A stretch of 64,000 nt of DNA from assembly GCA_016722285.1 (NCBI GenBank), contig JADKGI010000011.1, positions 1 through 64,000 on the forward strand, read 5' to 3'. Of this stretch, positions 28,707 through 37,702 are shown piece after piece. The stretch's first letter is position 1. Each line of letters opens with the position of its first letter. A program made the position numbers and the translations under genes. Source of the stretch: Saprospiraceae bacterium. Lineage in GTDB: Bacteria > Bacteroidota > Bacteroidia > Chitinophagales > Saprospiraceae. The notes beneath the pieces are model-generated. The model did no database searches, was not told the DNA's origin, and saw only the letters and a list, made by a program, of their open reading frames with translations.

Positions 28707-30383
28707 ATGAAATCATTAATTTACGTACTTTTAGTCTTCAATCTTTTTACGAGCTGTGCTTCCAAAGAAACTTATGACGTAATCATTAAAAACGGACAGA
28801 TCTTAGACGGGTCAGGAAATCCAGCTTTCACCGGTGACATTGGCATCAAAGGGGATACTATTGCTGCCATTGGTGACTTAAAAAATGCAACTGGTAAAAC
28901 TGAAATTGATGCCACAGGATTAGTCGTTGCTCCGGGATTTATAAATATGTTGAGTTGGGCAACAGAATCACTTATCGAAGACGGTAAATCTCAAGGAGAC
29001 ATCAGACAGGGAGTAACGCTGGAAGTCTTTGGCGAAGGCGAATCCATGGGCCCACTGAATGAAAAAATGAAAACGCAACTTATCAAAGATCAGGGTGACA
29101 TAAAATATGATGTAAAATGGACAACTTTGGGTGAGTATCTTGAATATCTTGTAAAGAAAGGTATTTCACCAAATGTAGCATCTTTTGTAGGTGCCACAAC
29201 CATCCGAATATATGAACTCGGGTATGAAGACCGAAAACCATCAGTAACAGAACTAGATTCAATGAAACTACTGGTACAGCAAGCGAGGGAAGAAGGAGCG
29301 ATAGGGGTTGGTTCGTCGCTGATATATGCTCCGGCATTTTACTCCAGTACAAATGAATTAATAGAATTGTGCAAGGTAGCATCAAGGTACGATGGCATGT
29401 ACATTTCTCATATGAGAAGTGAAGGTGTGAGACTGCTGGAAAGCCTGGATGAACTTATAAAAATAGCCCATGATGCAAATATAAGAGCAGAAGTATATCA
29501 CCTCAAGCAAAGTGGAAAAGACAATTGGGGAAAGTATGATAACCTGGTTGCCAAAATTGATTCTGCGAGAAAAGCCGGCCTTCATATCACCACAGATATG
29601 TACAATTATATAGCAGGTGCAACAGGCCTGGATGCTTCCATGCCACCCTGGGTGCAGGAAGGTGGATATGATCAGTGGGCTGCCCGCCTGAAGGATCCCA
29701 AAATCCGGACTAAAGTGATGGCAGAAATGAAAAATCAAACAATTAAATGGGAAAGTCTGATGCATGCTTGTGGTTCTCCGGATAAAATATTGCTGATAGG
29801 ATTTAAAAATGATACGTTAAAATATCTTACCGGCAAAACACTTACTGAAGTGGCCAAAATACGCAACAAGTCACCGGAAGAAACCGCCATGGATCTGGTA
29901 ATACAGGATGGGAGCCGGGTGGGAACAATATATTTTCTTATGAACGAAGATAATGTTAAAAAACAAATAGCCTTGCCCTGGATGAGTTTCGGTTCTGATG
30001 CAGAATCATCTGCACCTGAAGGTGTCTTCCTCAAATCCAACACTCACCCCAGAGCTTATGGAAATTTCTCCCGATTATTGGGAAAATATGTCAGAGATGA
30101 GAAGGTGATCCCACTGGAAGAAGCCATTCATAAGCTTACGAACCTGCCGGCGACAAATTTAAAAATTAAAAACAGGGGATTGATTAAAGCCGGTTATTTT
30201 TCTGATATAGTTGTCTTCAATCCAAAGGAAATTCAAGATCACGCTACATTCGAAAAACCTCATCAGTATGCTACCGGCATGAAACATGTTTTTGTAAATG
30301 GTATTCAGGTGTTAAAAGACGGCGAACATACAGGAGCTTTGCCAGGACAGGTAGTGAGAGGCCCTGGATGGGTAAAAAAATAA
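28707..30383 (+). CDS. N-acyl-D-amino-acid deacylase-like lipoprotein
   Basis: A 558-residue amidohydrolase-fold protein. Residues 1-17 form a lipoprotein signal (lipobox FTSC, Cys17). Then YDVIIKNGQILDGSGNPAFTGDIGI, the typical D-aminoacylase opening, and the composite barrel end GLIKAGYFSDIVVFNP. The usual HxH metal motif after PGFI is replaced: here it reads VAPGFINMLSWATESL. Later conserved blocks remain (MYISHMRSEG, EVYHLKQSG, SFGSDAESSAPEG). It probably acts on N-acyl amino acids or dipeptides in the periplasm, but the altered metal site makes activity uncertain. Confidence 0.85.
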   Translation: MKSLIYVLLVFNLFTSCASKETYDVIIKNGQILDGSGNPAFTGDIGIKGDTIAAIGDLKNATGKTEIDATGLVVAPGFINMLSWATESLIEDGKSQGDIRQGVTLEVFGEGESMGPLNEKMKTQLIKDQGDIKYDVKWTTLGEYLEYLVKKGISPNVASFVGATTIRIYELGYEDRKPSVTELDSMKLLVQQAREEGAIGVGSSLIYAPAFYSSTNELIELCKVASRYDGMYISHMRSEGVRLLESLDELIKIAHDANIRAEVYHLKQSGKDNWGKYDNLVAKIDSARKAGLHITTDMYNYIAGATGLDASMPPWVQEGGYDQWAARLKDPKIRTKVMAEMKNQTIKWESLMHACGSPDKILLIGFKNDTLKYLTGKTLTEVAKIRNKSPEETAMDLVIQDGSRVGTIYFLMNEDNVKKQIALPWMSFGSDAESSAPEGVFLKSNTHPRAYGNFSRLLGKYVRDEKVIPLEEAIHKLTNLPATNLKIKNRGLIKAGYFSDIVVFNPKEIQDHATFEKPHQYATGMKHVFVNGIQVLKDGEHTGALPGQVVRGPGWVKK

Positions 30384-30428
30384 AGCAAATAAAATGTAGT
30401 TTTAGCAATTAAAAATGATGTATAGGTT

Positions 30429-30456
30429 GCTTTCCTGATTTGGTCAGGAAGCTTTT
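30429..30456 (+). terminator. probable intrinsic terminator of the deacylase gene
   Basis: GCTTTCCTGA pairs with TCAGGAAGC (one bulge) around a 5-nt loop and is followed by TTTT, 45 bases after the stop codon. Confidence 0.6.
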
Positions 30457-30620
30457 CTGGTTAGCTATTATATTTATAAATTATTCATGTACAACTAAGA
30501 GTATGAAGTCATTTAAAATTGTATGTTAAAATAATATGTAAGTGATCGGAATTCAGATTGATATCAAATTTCATTTTCATAGCCAAAGCTATGGGGATTA
30601 AATTTGATGAAAAGCTGGGT

Positions 30621-30690
30621 TTCAACCTGCCTGCCAAAGAATTTGTTCGGCAGGCAGGTGACTTGCAGAGGGATTAACCATATATTTTTA
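30621..30690 (+). repeat. dispersed hairpin repeat, copy 2
   Basis: Arms ACCTGCCTGCC (30625-30635) and GGCAGGCAGGT (30649-30659) around the same loop as the copy at 7790-7824, with the same downstream flank. Arm differences are compensatory (CTT to CCT on one side, AAG to AGG on the other), so the stem is conserved. Confidence 0.8.
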
Positions 30691-30773
30691 AATGACTTCG
30701 TAAAGTAAAATAATTTTTAAAACAGATTATCCAACTTTATTTTATAAATTTGGCAACAAAAATCTTGAAAACA

Positions 30774-31946
30774 ATGAAACAATTAATTATTTTAATAGGG
30801 TTCCTTATTTCTTTCGGGTGTTATGGACAAAAAACAAACAGGGAACTAAAAATCGTAAATTTTTCTGGTAGTGGTTATGAATTGGGTCTGCAACATGGCA
30901 AAGCATTAAAAAAAGAGATCGGGGAAATCATATCGGCATGGAAAATAAATACGTCAAATGAACTAGGAAAAGATGCCGATATCGTTTTAGAAAGTTTTTA
31001 CAAATATGCTTATTTTGATGAAGCCATCAAACAATGGACTCCAGAACTGTATGAAGAAATCAAAGGAATAGCTAAAGGATCAGAGCAACAATTCAATGAT
31101 GTCTTGGTCTTAAATCTTCTGGATGAGTTTTGGATTTATATCAATAACCTAAACAATCATCATTGCAGTGCTGCCGGATTTCCTGCTAGAAATGGTCACC
31201 CAGCCTACATTTCTCAGAATATGGATCTTGAAAAATATACCGATGGTTTTCAGGTATTGATGCGTTTAAACAGGACAGCGAAAAGTCCTGAACAATTGAT
31301 TCTGACTTACCCTGGATTGATTGCATTGAATGGATTGAATGAAGATGGCATTGGTGTATGTGTCAATACCTTAATGCAGCTCAAAGCGGCTCCGAGTGGC
31401 TTACCTGTTGCCTTTGTGATCAGACACATTCTCAATTCTACGGATAAAAATGATCTGTTGTCATTTATCCAAACGGTACATCATGCTTCAGGTCAAAACT
31501 ACGTCATAGGGATAAAGGGCGAAGTGTTCGATTTTGAAGCGTCTGCTAACAAAGTGGCTAGATTCAATCCCAAAAACGAAAACGGATCAATTTATCATAC
31601 AAATCATCCCATTGTCAATGAAGACATCAAACCTTGGTTCAAACAATTTGACCCCCGATTGAGTGAAGAATTGAAACCCATGAATTCAAACAGCTACTTA
31701 AGGTTCAAAGCTGTTGAAAAGAGAGTAAAAACCAATCTAAATGTCAATGAAAGTATCATCAAAGAAGCTCTGCAGCCCAAAGATGATAAGAACAATCCTG
31801 TCTGCAGACCGCACAATGAAAATGAAAGAGCATTTACTTTTTCATCCATAATCATGTCATTGGGAGAAAAACCAAATATTCAAATTCTTGCTGGCCCGCC
31901 CGATGAATCTGATTATAAAAAATTTGACTTTAGTGAAAAGCAATAA
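30774..31946 (+). CDS. C45-family autoproteolytic acyltransferase/hydrolase
   Basis: A 390-residue secreted protein of the acyl-CoA:6-aminopenicillanic-acid-acyltransferase-like family (peptidase C45, Ntn-hydrolase fold). A signal peptide ends near FGCYGQ. The opening strand is GSGYELGLQHGKALKKEI, and the likely autocleavage/catalytic Cys is in NHHCSAAGF, followed by YISQNMDLEKY. The late HTNHPIVNED also fits. Such enzymes self-cleave before the Cys and hydrolyse amide bonds. An upstream TTG is possible, but ATG 30774 gives a normal signal peptide. Confidence 0.85.
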   Translation: MKQLIILIGFLISFGCYGQKTNRELKIVNFSGSGYELGLQHGKALKKEIGEIISAWKINTSNELGKDADIVLESFYKYAYFDEAIKQWTPELYEEIKGIAKGSEQQFNDVLVLNLLDEFWIYINNLNNHHCSAAGFPARNGHPAYISQNMDLEKYTDGFQVLMRLNRTAKSPEQLILTYPGLIALNGLNEDGIGVCVNTLMQLKAAPSGLPVAFVIRHILNSTDKNDLLSFIQTVHHASGQNYVIGIKGEVFDFEASANKVARFNPKNENGSIYHTNHPIVNEDIKPWFKQFDPRLSEELKPMNSNSYLRFKAVEKRVKTNLNVNESIIKEALQPKDDKNNPVCRPHNENERAFTFSSIIMSLGEKPNIQILAGPPDESDYKKFDFSEKQ

Positions 31947-31993
31947 CTTATATTTCCTACATGGGAAAAATATAAGACCCAGATAAATATGTA

Positions 31994-32030
31994 AGAGTAT
32001 GTTTAAATTTTCATGTTTGAGCGAAACCGA
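31994..32030 (+). repeat. 37-bp dispersed repeat, copy 2
   Basis: Three mismatches from 10634-10670, same orientation. It lies about 150 bases upstream of the first DUF6090 locus of the array. Confidence 0.7.
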
Positions 32031-32177
32031 GCAATTTTAATTTTGAAATAATTCAAACTGTGATATAATTTAATGCTGCTCTATTGCAGAAAATATATTA
32101 CAAAAATAAATGATAAAATTCCTTAAACGTAAAAACCAGAATAGATGGGAGTCCAGGTCAAAATGTAGAATATAATA

Positions 32178-32298
32178 ATGATTAAAATTTTAAGAAAAAT
32201 AAGAAAGCGTTTACTATCTGACGGCCTGCCCGAGGATGAAAGTCGGGTAAGCAAAACAACGAAATATCTCAAGTACCCTATTGTTAGAATTTTTATTA
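32178..32298 (+). pseudogene. DUF6090 head fragment 1 (array start)
   Basis: ATG 32178 begins MIKILRKIRKRLLSDG, then a 30-nt palindrome-derived segment (codons 16-25, GLPEDESRVS) and KTTKYLKYPIV. Coding similarity stops at the AIGEI position, where a degenerate inverted-repeat element begins. No tail and no membrane helix remain. It marks the left end of the array. Confidence 0.7.
32223..32252 (+). repeat. 30-nt palindromic element in head fragment 1
   Basis: A diverged copy, GGCCTGCCCGA...AGTCGGGTAAGC. In phase (codons 16-25) like all other in-gene copies. Confidence 0.6.
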
Positions 32299-32490
32299 GC
32301 CTATTAGGAACAACATATTGATAGCATTAAATTAAAGATTAATCACCGTGCCTTTAGTTACGCCAAATAAAAACACCCGATGCAAATACAAACAAACAAA
32401 TTTATATCCAGTATAATATATTCTGTATCTAAAGGCACAGATGATATTTGTGCCAATTATTTGGCTACCAATATTAAGTCTATCACAGTA
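32299..32490 (+). mobile_element. degenerate non-autonomous derivative of the Y1 element
   Basis: It keeps the inner palindromes GTGCCTTTAGTTAC (32348-32361) and GTATCTAAAGGCAC (32425-32438) and a TTGGCTACCA block near the right end, as in the full elements at 43.4 and 46.7 kb. The outer GTCCC..GGGAC palindromes are mostly eroded. No transposase remains. Ends are approximate. Confidence 0.6.
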
Positions 32491-32509
32491 CAGAAAATTT
32501 ATTAAATCC

Positions 32510-33235
32510 ATGATAAAATTCTTCAAAAACATCAGACAAAACCTGTTATATGACGGTCAAACGTCGAAGTATTTAAAATACGCCATAGGCGAAATAGTCC
32601 TTGTGGTAATTGGCATACTGATAGCACTCCAAATTAATAACTGGAATGAAAATCGAAAAATAAACATAGAACAAAAACTGCTGGTTACTCAAATGTTAGA
32701 AGATGCAAAGTCGGATTCAATATTTTTTAGCGGCAGATTGGTTGGTATTGCTATGGTGGACACAATACTCACTTACATAGATGAACTCAATCAAAATAAT
32801 GGCGAAACCACTCTTAATTCATTAAGTATAAATGGCACAGGTCGGGTTTTGCCATTTTCATCTATGCAATTTATATCATCTATCATGAACGATTACACCG
32901 AGACATTTAACAAAATTAACTCTCCGGAAATAAAAAAAATATTGCGCTCATATAATTCAAAGTTTATATATGCCAAAGGCAATTTTGAAAATTTAAATAA
33001 TATAATAGCTTCAAATTTCGAACCACTCAGGTTCGCCTATCATAAAGAGTTGCGTGAAAACAGGAAGACGAAGTCAATTGAAATATTGAATAAAATCTAT
33101 AAGTACGATAGAGTTTTTGCTTGTGTTGATAAAATGAAGTTAACTTTATCTGTTATGACCGGGAGGGTGCATGAAATTTTAGAAGTCAATAACCAACTGA
33201 TTCAGTCACTTCAATCTTATCTTGAAGAACACTAA
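32510..33235 (+). CDS. DUF6090 family membrane protein (array member, intact)
   Basis: 241 residues. The ATG at 32510 is chosen because MIKFFKNIRQNLL is the family start; an open extension to 32441 is element sequence. The helix EIVLVVIGILIALQI spans about residues 28-45, followed by NNWNENRK. The tail is one of the most diverged: the usual SG..LI motif is replaced by SSMQFISSIMND and NSPEIKKILRSYN. It lies just right of the degenerate element and 12 bases before the next member. Function unknown; topology is probably N-in with the tail in the periplasm (inference). Confidence 0.85.
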   Translation: MIKFFKNIRQNLLYDGQTSKYLKYAIGEIVLVVIGILIALQINNWNENRKINIEQKLLVTQMLEDAKSDSIFFSGRLVGIAMVDTILTYIDELNQNNGETTLNSLSINGTGRVLPFSSMQFISSIMNDYTETFNKINSPEIKKILRSYNSKFIYAKGNFENLNNIIASNFEPLRFAYHKELRENRKTKSIEILNKIYKYDRVFACVDKMKLTLSVMTGRVHEILEVNNQLIQSLQSYLEEH

Positions 33236-33247
33236 CGATTAATACTC

Positions 33248-34030
33248 ATGATCAAGCTCTTCAGAAACATCCGCCAAAAACTGCTTCATAGTGGCAAACT
33301 AAAATCCTATATGGCATACGCCATTGGCGAAATAGTGCTCGTGGTTATTGGAATATTGATCGCTCTCCAAATTAACAATTGGAATGAAGAGCGCAAAAAT
33401 AAACGACTTGAATATCAGATGCTCCAAGACCTCAAGAGCGACCTGGAAGAAACGCTTGTAGACTTCAATGATGATATATTCGGAAATCAGTTATTTTTAA
33501 ATTCAACCCGAGATATTCAAAACCACATATTTAAGAATCTTCCCTTTCATGATTCTCTGGTTATGAAATTTACATTAATGACTTTTCAAACCACTTTATT
33601 TGAGAAATCGACGGCTTATGAATCATTAAAATCTTCAGGTTTAAATATTATATCTAACAATGAAGTAAAAAAACAAATTACCGATTTCTACAATCTGGAT
33701 ATAGTAAGGGCTAAAAGGATCTCGGCTCCAAATTTTGACGTTTTATTTAAGCCATATCTAGAAGAAAATTTTGATGTCAATTTGGATTCTACCTTATTAA
33801 AATACTGGCCAGAAAGTGTAATTAAAAGAAAAGGGTCTCTGGCCAACGGCAACCTTGGAGGCTTTGTTCCTTTAAATTATTCACATTTAAAGTCTGACCC
33901 AAAGTTTCGTGTCTTACTTCGAAATGCTATCAATATCAGGCTTGAAATTATATCTATCTATACCAATTATTCGAATTTTCTCAATCAATTAATAAAGCAA
34001 ATAGAAGAAGAAATTGAAACTAAGAAATAA
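33248..34030 (+). CDS. DUF6090 family membrane protein (array member, intact)
   Basis: 260 residues. The head RNIRQKLLHSGKLKSYMAY is shared almost exactly with the member at 36175, yet their tails differ. The membrane helix is at about residues 27-45. The tail carries the family motif as TAYESLKSSGLNIISNNEV and ends in a charged helix (INQLIKQIEEEIETKK-like). The stop codon overlaps the start of the next head fragment by one base (TAATG), suggesting a common transcript. Confidence 0.87.
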   Translation: MIKLFRNIRQKLLHSGKLKSYMAYAIGEIVLVVIGILIALQINNWNEERKNKRLEYQMLQDLKSDLEETLVDFNDDIFGNQLFLNSTRDIQNHIFKNLPFHDSLVMKFTLMTFQTTLFEKSTAYESLKSSGLNIISNNEVKKQITDFYNLDIVRAKRISAPNFDVLFKPYLEENFDVNLDSTLLKYWPESVIKRKGSLANGNLGGFVPLNYSHLKSDPKFRVLLRNAINIRLEIISIYTNYSNFLNQLIKQIEEEIETKK

Positions 34031-34150
34031 TGATTAAACTCTTCAGACAAATCCGCAAAACCTTGTTGAACAAAGGCCAGTTTGACATAGGTAGCCGGGC
34101 AGGCCAAACAACTAAATATTTCAAATTCGCCATTGGCGAAATTGATACTT
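34030..34150 (+). pseudogene. DUF6090 head fragment 2
   Basis: ATG 34030, MIKLFRQIRKTLLNKG, palindrome-encoded codons 16-25 (GQFDIGSRAG), then QTTKYFKFAIGEI, after which the sequence enters the small inverted-repeat element at 34151. A short ORF continues to 34263 through the element but encodes nothing family-like. The membrane helix and tail are missing. Confidence 0.8.
34075..34104 (+). repeat. 30-nt palindromic element in head fragment 2
   Basis: GGCCAGTTTGAC...GGTAGCCGGGCAGGC. The right arm is conserved and the left arm eroded. Codons 16-25 of the fragment, in phase. Confidence 0.6.
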
Positions 34151-34306
34151 GTCCCTATAGGGACAATATATTGGTAAAACTAAAACATCTAATAAACCGG
34201 TGTGCCGTAGGTACACAATATGAAACCATTAATTATATTATGTACCCAAAGGCACATAAATGAATGCAAAAAATATTTGCTACCAACATAATGTCCCTAA
34301 CGGGCT
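34151..34306 (+). mobile_element. 156-bp non-autonomous (MITE-like) derivative of the Y1 element
   Basis: Outer palindromes GTCCCTATAGGGAC (34151-34164) and GTCCCTAACGGGCT (34293-34306). Inner ones GTGCCGTAGGTAC (34202-34214) and GTACCCAAAGGCAC (34242-34255). The order and spacing of the ends match the transposase-bearing copies, but the coding region is deleted. Confidence 0.8.
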
Positions 34307-34323
34307 GAAAATTTATTAAACAA

Positions 34324-35066
34324 ATGATAAAATTCTTCCGTAGAATACGCCAAAACCTGCTCAATGAAGGAAAAACAAGCAGATATTTAAAATACGCAAT
34401 AGGCGAAATTGTACTAGTGGTCATCGGCATCCTGATAGCTCTTCAAATCAATACCTGGAATGAGTCTTATAAAAATAAAGTAAGTGAATCCATGTATTTG
34501 AATGAAATGATGGAAGACTTCGGAATTAATTTGAAAGATCTAATAGACTAATAAAACGTATAAATGAGTTAATACCCGCGCTGATAGGATTGCTTGAACA
34601 ATCTGTGATGGAAAAGCAAACTATAACCATTGATTCATTGAACAATGCCTTTGCTTTAGTAGGTAGCATGCCAACATACACAAGTACTGATAGGGTGTAT
34701 AACAATTTAATCGGTTCGGGTGATTTCAAGCTCATTTCTAATTCGGAATTAAAAACTGCTTTGGCATCTTATTACAAAGTACTGGATCTGCTGAATTTAG
34801 TTCAAAGTTCTCACGAAATGATACACGTACAAACTTTTTCACCTTACATCATTGACAATCTGGATTATACAGCACTTAAAAATCGTAGCTTTGGTCATAA
34901 ACTTCCAAAACCAGTGGATAAAAATATCATTTTAAATGTTGTCAAAAGCCTCAAGTTCAGAAATATCATAACAGCTAAAATTAGAGTTTTAAGTGACTTA
35001 CAGGAGAGATATATGGAAATCCAGGTGATCAATGACCATATTATCCAATTGTTACGTAGCAGATAA
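34324..35066 (+). pseudogene. DUF6090 array member with one frameshift
   Basis: Head MIKFFRRIRQNLLNEGKTSR and helix EIVLVVIGILIALQI are intact. The frame is lost at about 34547 (sequence ATAGACTAATAAAACG), where one missing A before GACTA would restore ...DLIRLIKRINELIPALIGLLEQS. The second part (34590-35066) keeps VYNNLIGSGDFKLISNSEL. Corrected length is about 247 residues. It could be a sequencing indel or a fresh mutation. Confidence 0.82.
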
Positions 35067-35401
35067 TAATTTTTATATATTTATGGAATGTTGTAACGCA
35101 GTATAAAATGAACCTTGCAGCTTGCAGACAAATGAAGAAATTTTAAACATAGAAAACTCTGAATACAGATTGGAATAAAAAGAATAAATACATAATTATG
35201 GACACAAAAAGCATTAATTAAATTATTGCAGCTGGGCAGATTTTACGAACAATAGTCAAAATGATCATCAGATACAACTGGGATAAAAAGTTAGAAAATC
35301 CTGATGAAAAATCACGATAAGAAATGTAAAATTACTTGAATGATAAGTTTTATATTAAAAAATTTGTTTCGGAATTCATCTGTAAAATATTTTGAAATAT
35401 A
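35067..35401. other. spacer inside the DUF6090 array
   Basis: About 335 bases, the longest gap in the array that is not filled by an element. A broken short reading frame (MIIRYNWDKKLENPDEKSR near 35262) was noticed but no family was recognised. Confidence 0.4.
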
Positions 35402-36178
35402 ATGATCAAATTATTCAGAACTATCCGCCAAGCCATGATAAAAGAAAGCAAAGTTTCAAAGTATTTGCAATATGCCATTGGAGAAATCGTGCTGGTTGTC
35501 ATCGGGATTTTGATAGCCCTTCAAATCAATACATGGAATCAAAACAGAATAAATAATTCTCTTGAAAAGGGTTATTATGAAAGGTTTCTCAATGATGTTT
35601 ATTTTGATGAAGAGATCGTCACCCAACAAATGGAAGTGACAAAAATCAGAATCTTGGGTGCAAATAATATGCTCGGCATACTTCAGAAAAAGTCTGTTGA
35701 TTTAGACACTCTATCCAAAGAAATTCGAAAATGCATTGCAACAGCAAATTTTAATTTCAAACCTACCCAAATTACTTATGAAGATATAAAGTCAAGTGGT
35801 AATCTATACCTCCTCAGAGACTTAGGTTTAAAGAATAAAATTGACCGACATTATTCTGATCTTTCAGGAATCATGACTACTATCAATACTAATTCTGCCA
35901 AACTTGCAGACCGGGTGTTACTCAAAGAAGATTTGATAGGAACCGGATTTGCCAATATTGTACTTTCTCAGAATGGAATCAATCCTGCAATAGTTGACAA
36001 AGAAAAATTAAAGAGTCTTATTCACTTATCAGAAAAAAACAGAATGCTGCTCATGAATGATGCAATTCTTTATTTAGGTATTTCATCCAGAAACCTGCAA
36101 CATTTCGAAAAGATCATAAATGAAATAAATATGATAAAAAGCTTACTCGAAGCAAAATGTAAATCAAAGAAACAATGA
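35402..36178 (+). CDS. DUF6090 family membrane protein (array member, intact)
   Basis: 258 residues. Head MIKLFRTIRQAMIKESKVSK, helix EIVLVVIGILIALQI, then NTWNQNR. The family motif appears as TYEDIKSSGNLYLLRDLGL. The C-terminus is long and lysine-rich (SLLEAKCKSKKQ). The stop overlaps the next start (ATGA at 36175-36178), typical of translational coupling. Function unknown. Confidence 0.87.
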   Translation: MIKLFRTIRQAMIKESKVSKYLQYAIGEIVLVVIGILIALQINTWNQNRINNSLEKGYYERFLNDVYFDEEIVTQQMEVTKIRILGANNMLGILQKKSVDLDTLSKEIRKCIATANFNFKPTQITYEDIKSSGNLYLLRDLGLKNKIDRHYSDLSGIMTTINTNSAKLADRVLLKEDLIGTGFANIVLSQNGINPAIVDKEKLKSLIHLSEKNRMLLMNDAILYLGISSRNLQHFEKIINEINMIKSLLEAKCKSKKQ

Positions 36179-36917
36179 TAAAAGCATTCAGAAACATTCG
36201 TCAGAAACTGCTTCATAGCGGTAAACTAAAATCATACATGGCTTATGCCATAGGGGAAATTGCACTTGTGATGATAGGAATATTGCTTGCTTTGCAGGTA
36301 AATAACTGGAACCAAACACGCCTGCAACGTACTGAAGAAAGTAATATTTTGTCAAATCTACACACTGAATTTCTGGAAAATAAAATAGAACTTGACAAAA
36401 GTACAGCGATTTTTAATGGCGCTTATAATGCTAATTTAACCTCATGAACTTGGTAGGCAGCGATGTCGAAGAACTAAAAAAACACAATCTCGACAGTATA
36501 TTGTATGAATCTCTACCTTCTATTCAGATTGTGTTTTCAGACAATGTCATCAAAGATGTATTACAAAGTGGGCGATTGCACATTATTCAAGATCAGGAAT
36601 TGATTCAATTGATTCATCAATGGGAAGCACAAATACTACTGATAAAAGAAAGAGAAAGTCAATTAGAGTTATGGATAAACAACCAACTTATGCCATACTT
36701 ATTGGACTACGTTTCATTCAAACAAACGGATAATTATGGTAAAATGCCCTGGGGAGGAAAATCAAAGCTCAAAACAAATTATTATCAACTATTCCAACAA
36801 CTGAAGTATGAAGGTCTTATAGACAATACCCTATGGTATCATAACAAAAACAAATTGAGCCTGGAAACTGCCAATGAATTGATTAAAAAAATCATTAGAG
36901 TCACAGAAAAGCATTAA
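36175..36917 (+). pseudogene. DUF6090 array member with one frameshift
   Basis: Head shared with the 33248 member (RNIRQKLLHSGKLKSYMAY). The helix is slightly different (EIALVMIGILLALQV). Reading is lost near 36440: the first part ends ...YNANLTS and the next frame begins at an overlapping ATGA (36444), MNLVGSDVEELKKHNL. The second part keeps the motif VIKDVLQSGRLHIIQDQEL. Joined length is about 246 residues, close to the tail of the 44805 member (both have EFLENK). A single indel is the simplest explanation. Confidence 0.82.
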
Positions 36918-36920
36918 CCC

Positions 36921-37062
36921 ATGATTCAATTCTTCCGTAACAGCCGCCAAGAACTTCGTTTAGAAAACAAAACATCCAAACCTGTCTCGCCGATAGGCCC
37001 GCCTGACCACGGTAGTCGGGCAGGCAGGTACTTTAAATATGCTATTGGTAAAATAATTAAAT
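36921..37062 (+). pseudogene. DUF6090 head fragment 3
   Basis: MIQFFRNSRQELRLENKTSK, then PVSPI, the palindrome-encoded GPPDHGSRAG (codons 26-35), RYFKYAIGKI, and then the Y1 element. The nearly identical fragment at 43272 shares both palindrome and insertion point. Starts 3 bases after the previous locus. No helix or tail. Confidence 0.82.
36996..37025 (+). repeat. 30-nt palindromic element in head fragment 3
   Basis: GGCCCGCCTGACCAC pairs imperfectly with GGTAGTCGGGCAGGC. Codons 26-35, in phase. Identical to the copy at 43347-43376. Confidence 0.85.
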
Positions 37063-37685
37063 GTCCCATTAGGGACTTATTTATTGGTAGCATTAAATAT
37101 AAAGACAGCCCACTGTGCCTTTAGGTACAAAATATAAATTCATATATATGGCAAACACCTACACACAGATTCATATTCAGACAATCTTCGCGGTGCAAGA
37201 CAGGCAAAGCCTAATAAAAAATGAATGGAAAGATGATTTGTATAAATACATAACTGAAATCATACAAAACCATGAGCATAAAGTTTTGCAAATAAATGGA
37301 ATGGCTGACCATTTTCACATTTTAATTGGGATGAGGCCAACCCAATCGTTGTCGGATCTTATGAAAATAGTTAAACAGCGTTCTTACATTTGGTTGAATG
37401 AAAAATATTTTAAAAATGATAAATTTTCATGGCAGGCAGGATTTGGAGCTTTTTCATATGGTAAGTCGGATATTCCAAATGTGATAAATTATATAAAAAA
37501 TCAAGAGAAACATCATAAATTGGTCTCGTTTCAGGAGGAATATTTAAATCTTCTGAATGAATTCAATATTGATTTTGATGCCCGTTATATTTTGAAATCG
37601 ATACTATAAAATATTCTGTACCTAAAGGCACAGAAAATATTGTTTTGAAATTATTTTTCTACCATAATTATGTCCCTAAAGGGAC
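37063..37685 (+). mobile_element. Y1-transposase (IS200/RAYT-like) element, copy A
   Basis: About 623 bp. The left end carries the palindrome GTCCCATTAGGGAC (37063-37076) and, 38 bp in, GTGCCTTTAGGTAC (37115-37128). The right end has the mirror order, GTACCTAAAGGCAC (37618-37631) and GTCCCTAAAGGGAC (37672-37685). Each end therefore bears two small palindromes, and the two ends are inverted relative to each other. No target duplication is seen, as expected for Y1 elements. Confidence 0.85.
37148..37609 (+). CDS. Y1 (HUH) transposase of element A
   Basis: 153 residues; single-strand DNA transposase of the IS200/IS605 TnpA or REP-associated (RAYT) type. The HUH motif is in GMADHFHILIGM and the catalytic Tyr is probably in VINYIKNQEKHH. 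QSLSDLMKIVKQRS and FSWQAGFGAFSYGKSDI are family blocks. The ATG at 37148 (MANTYTQIHIQT) is the family start. The ORF is intact and closely matches copy C at 46776, so it may be functional. Confidence 0.92.
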   Translation: MANTYTQIHIQTIFAVQDRQSLIKNEWKDDLYKYITEIIQNHEHKVLQINGMADHFHILIGMRPTQSLSDLMKIVKQRSYIWLNEKYFKNDKFSWQAGFGAFSYGKSDIPNVINYIKNQEKHHKLVSFQEEYLNLLNEFNIDFDARYILKSIL

Positions 37686-37702
37686 TATAAGTATTTAACC
37701 AA

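Larger units (their letters stand above)
30384..30773. other. intergenic region with terminator and hairpin repeat
   Basis: About 390 bases carrying a terminator-like hairpin (30429-30456) and the second copy of the dispersed hairpin repeat (30621-30690). Confidence 0.5.

Noticed and set aside
34030..34263. Short 77-residue DUF6090-like gene as a real peptide
   Set aside because: Residues after AIGEI are translated element palindromes with no similarity to anything; the same pattern in the other heads shows truncation.
36175..36917. Two separate proteins coupled by ATGA at 36444
   Set aside because: Joined, the two parts make one normal DUF6090 protein with head, helix and tail motif; a single indel is simpler than a split gene.
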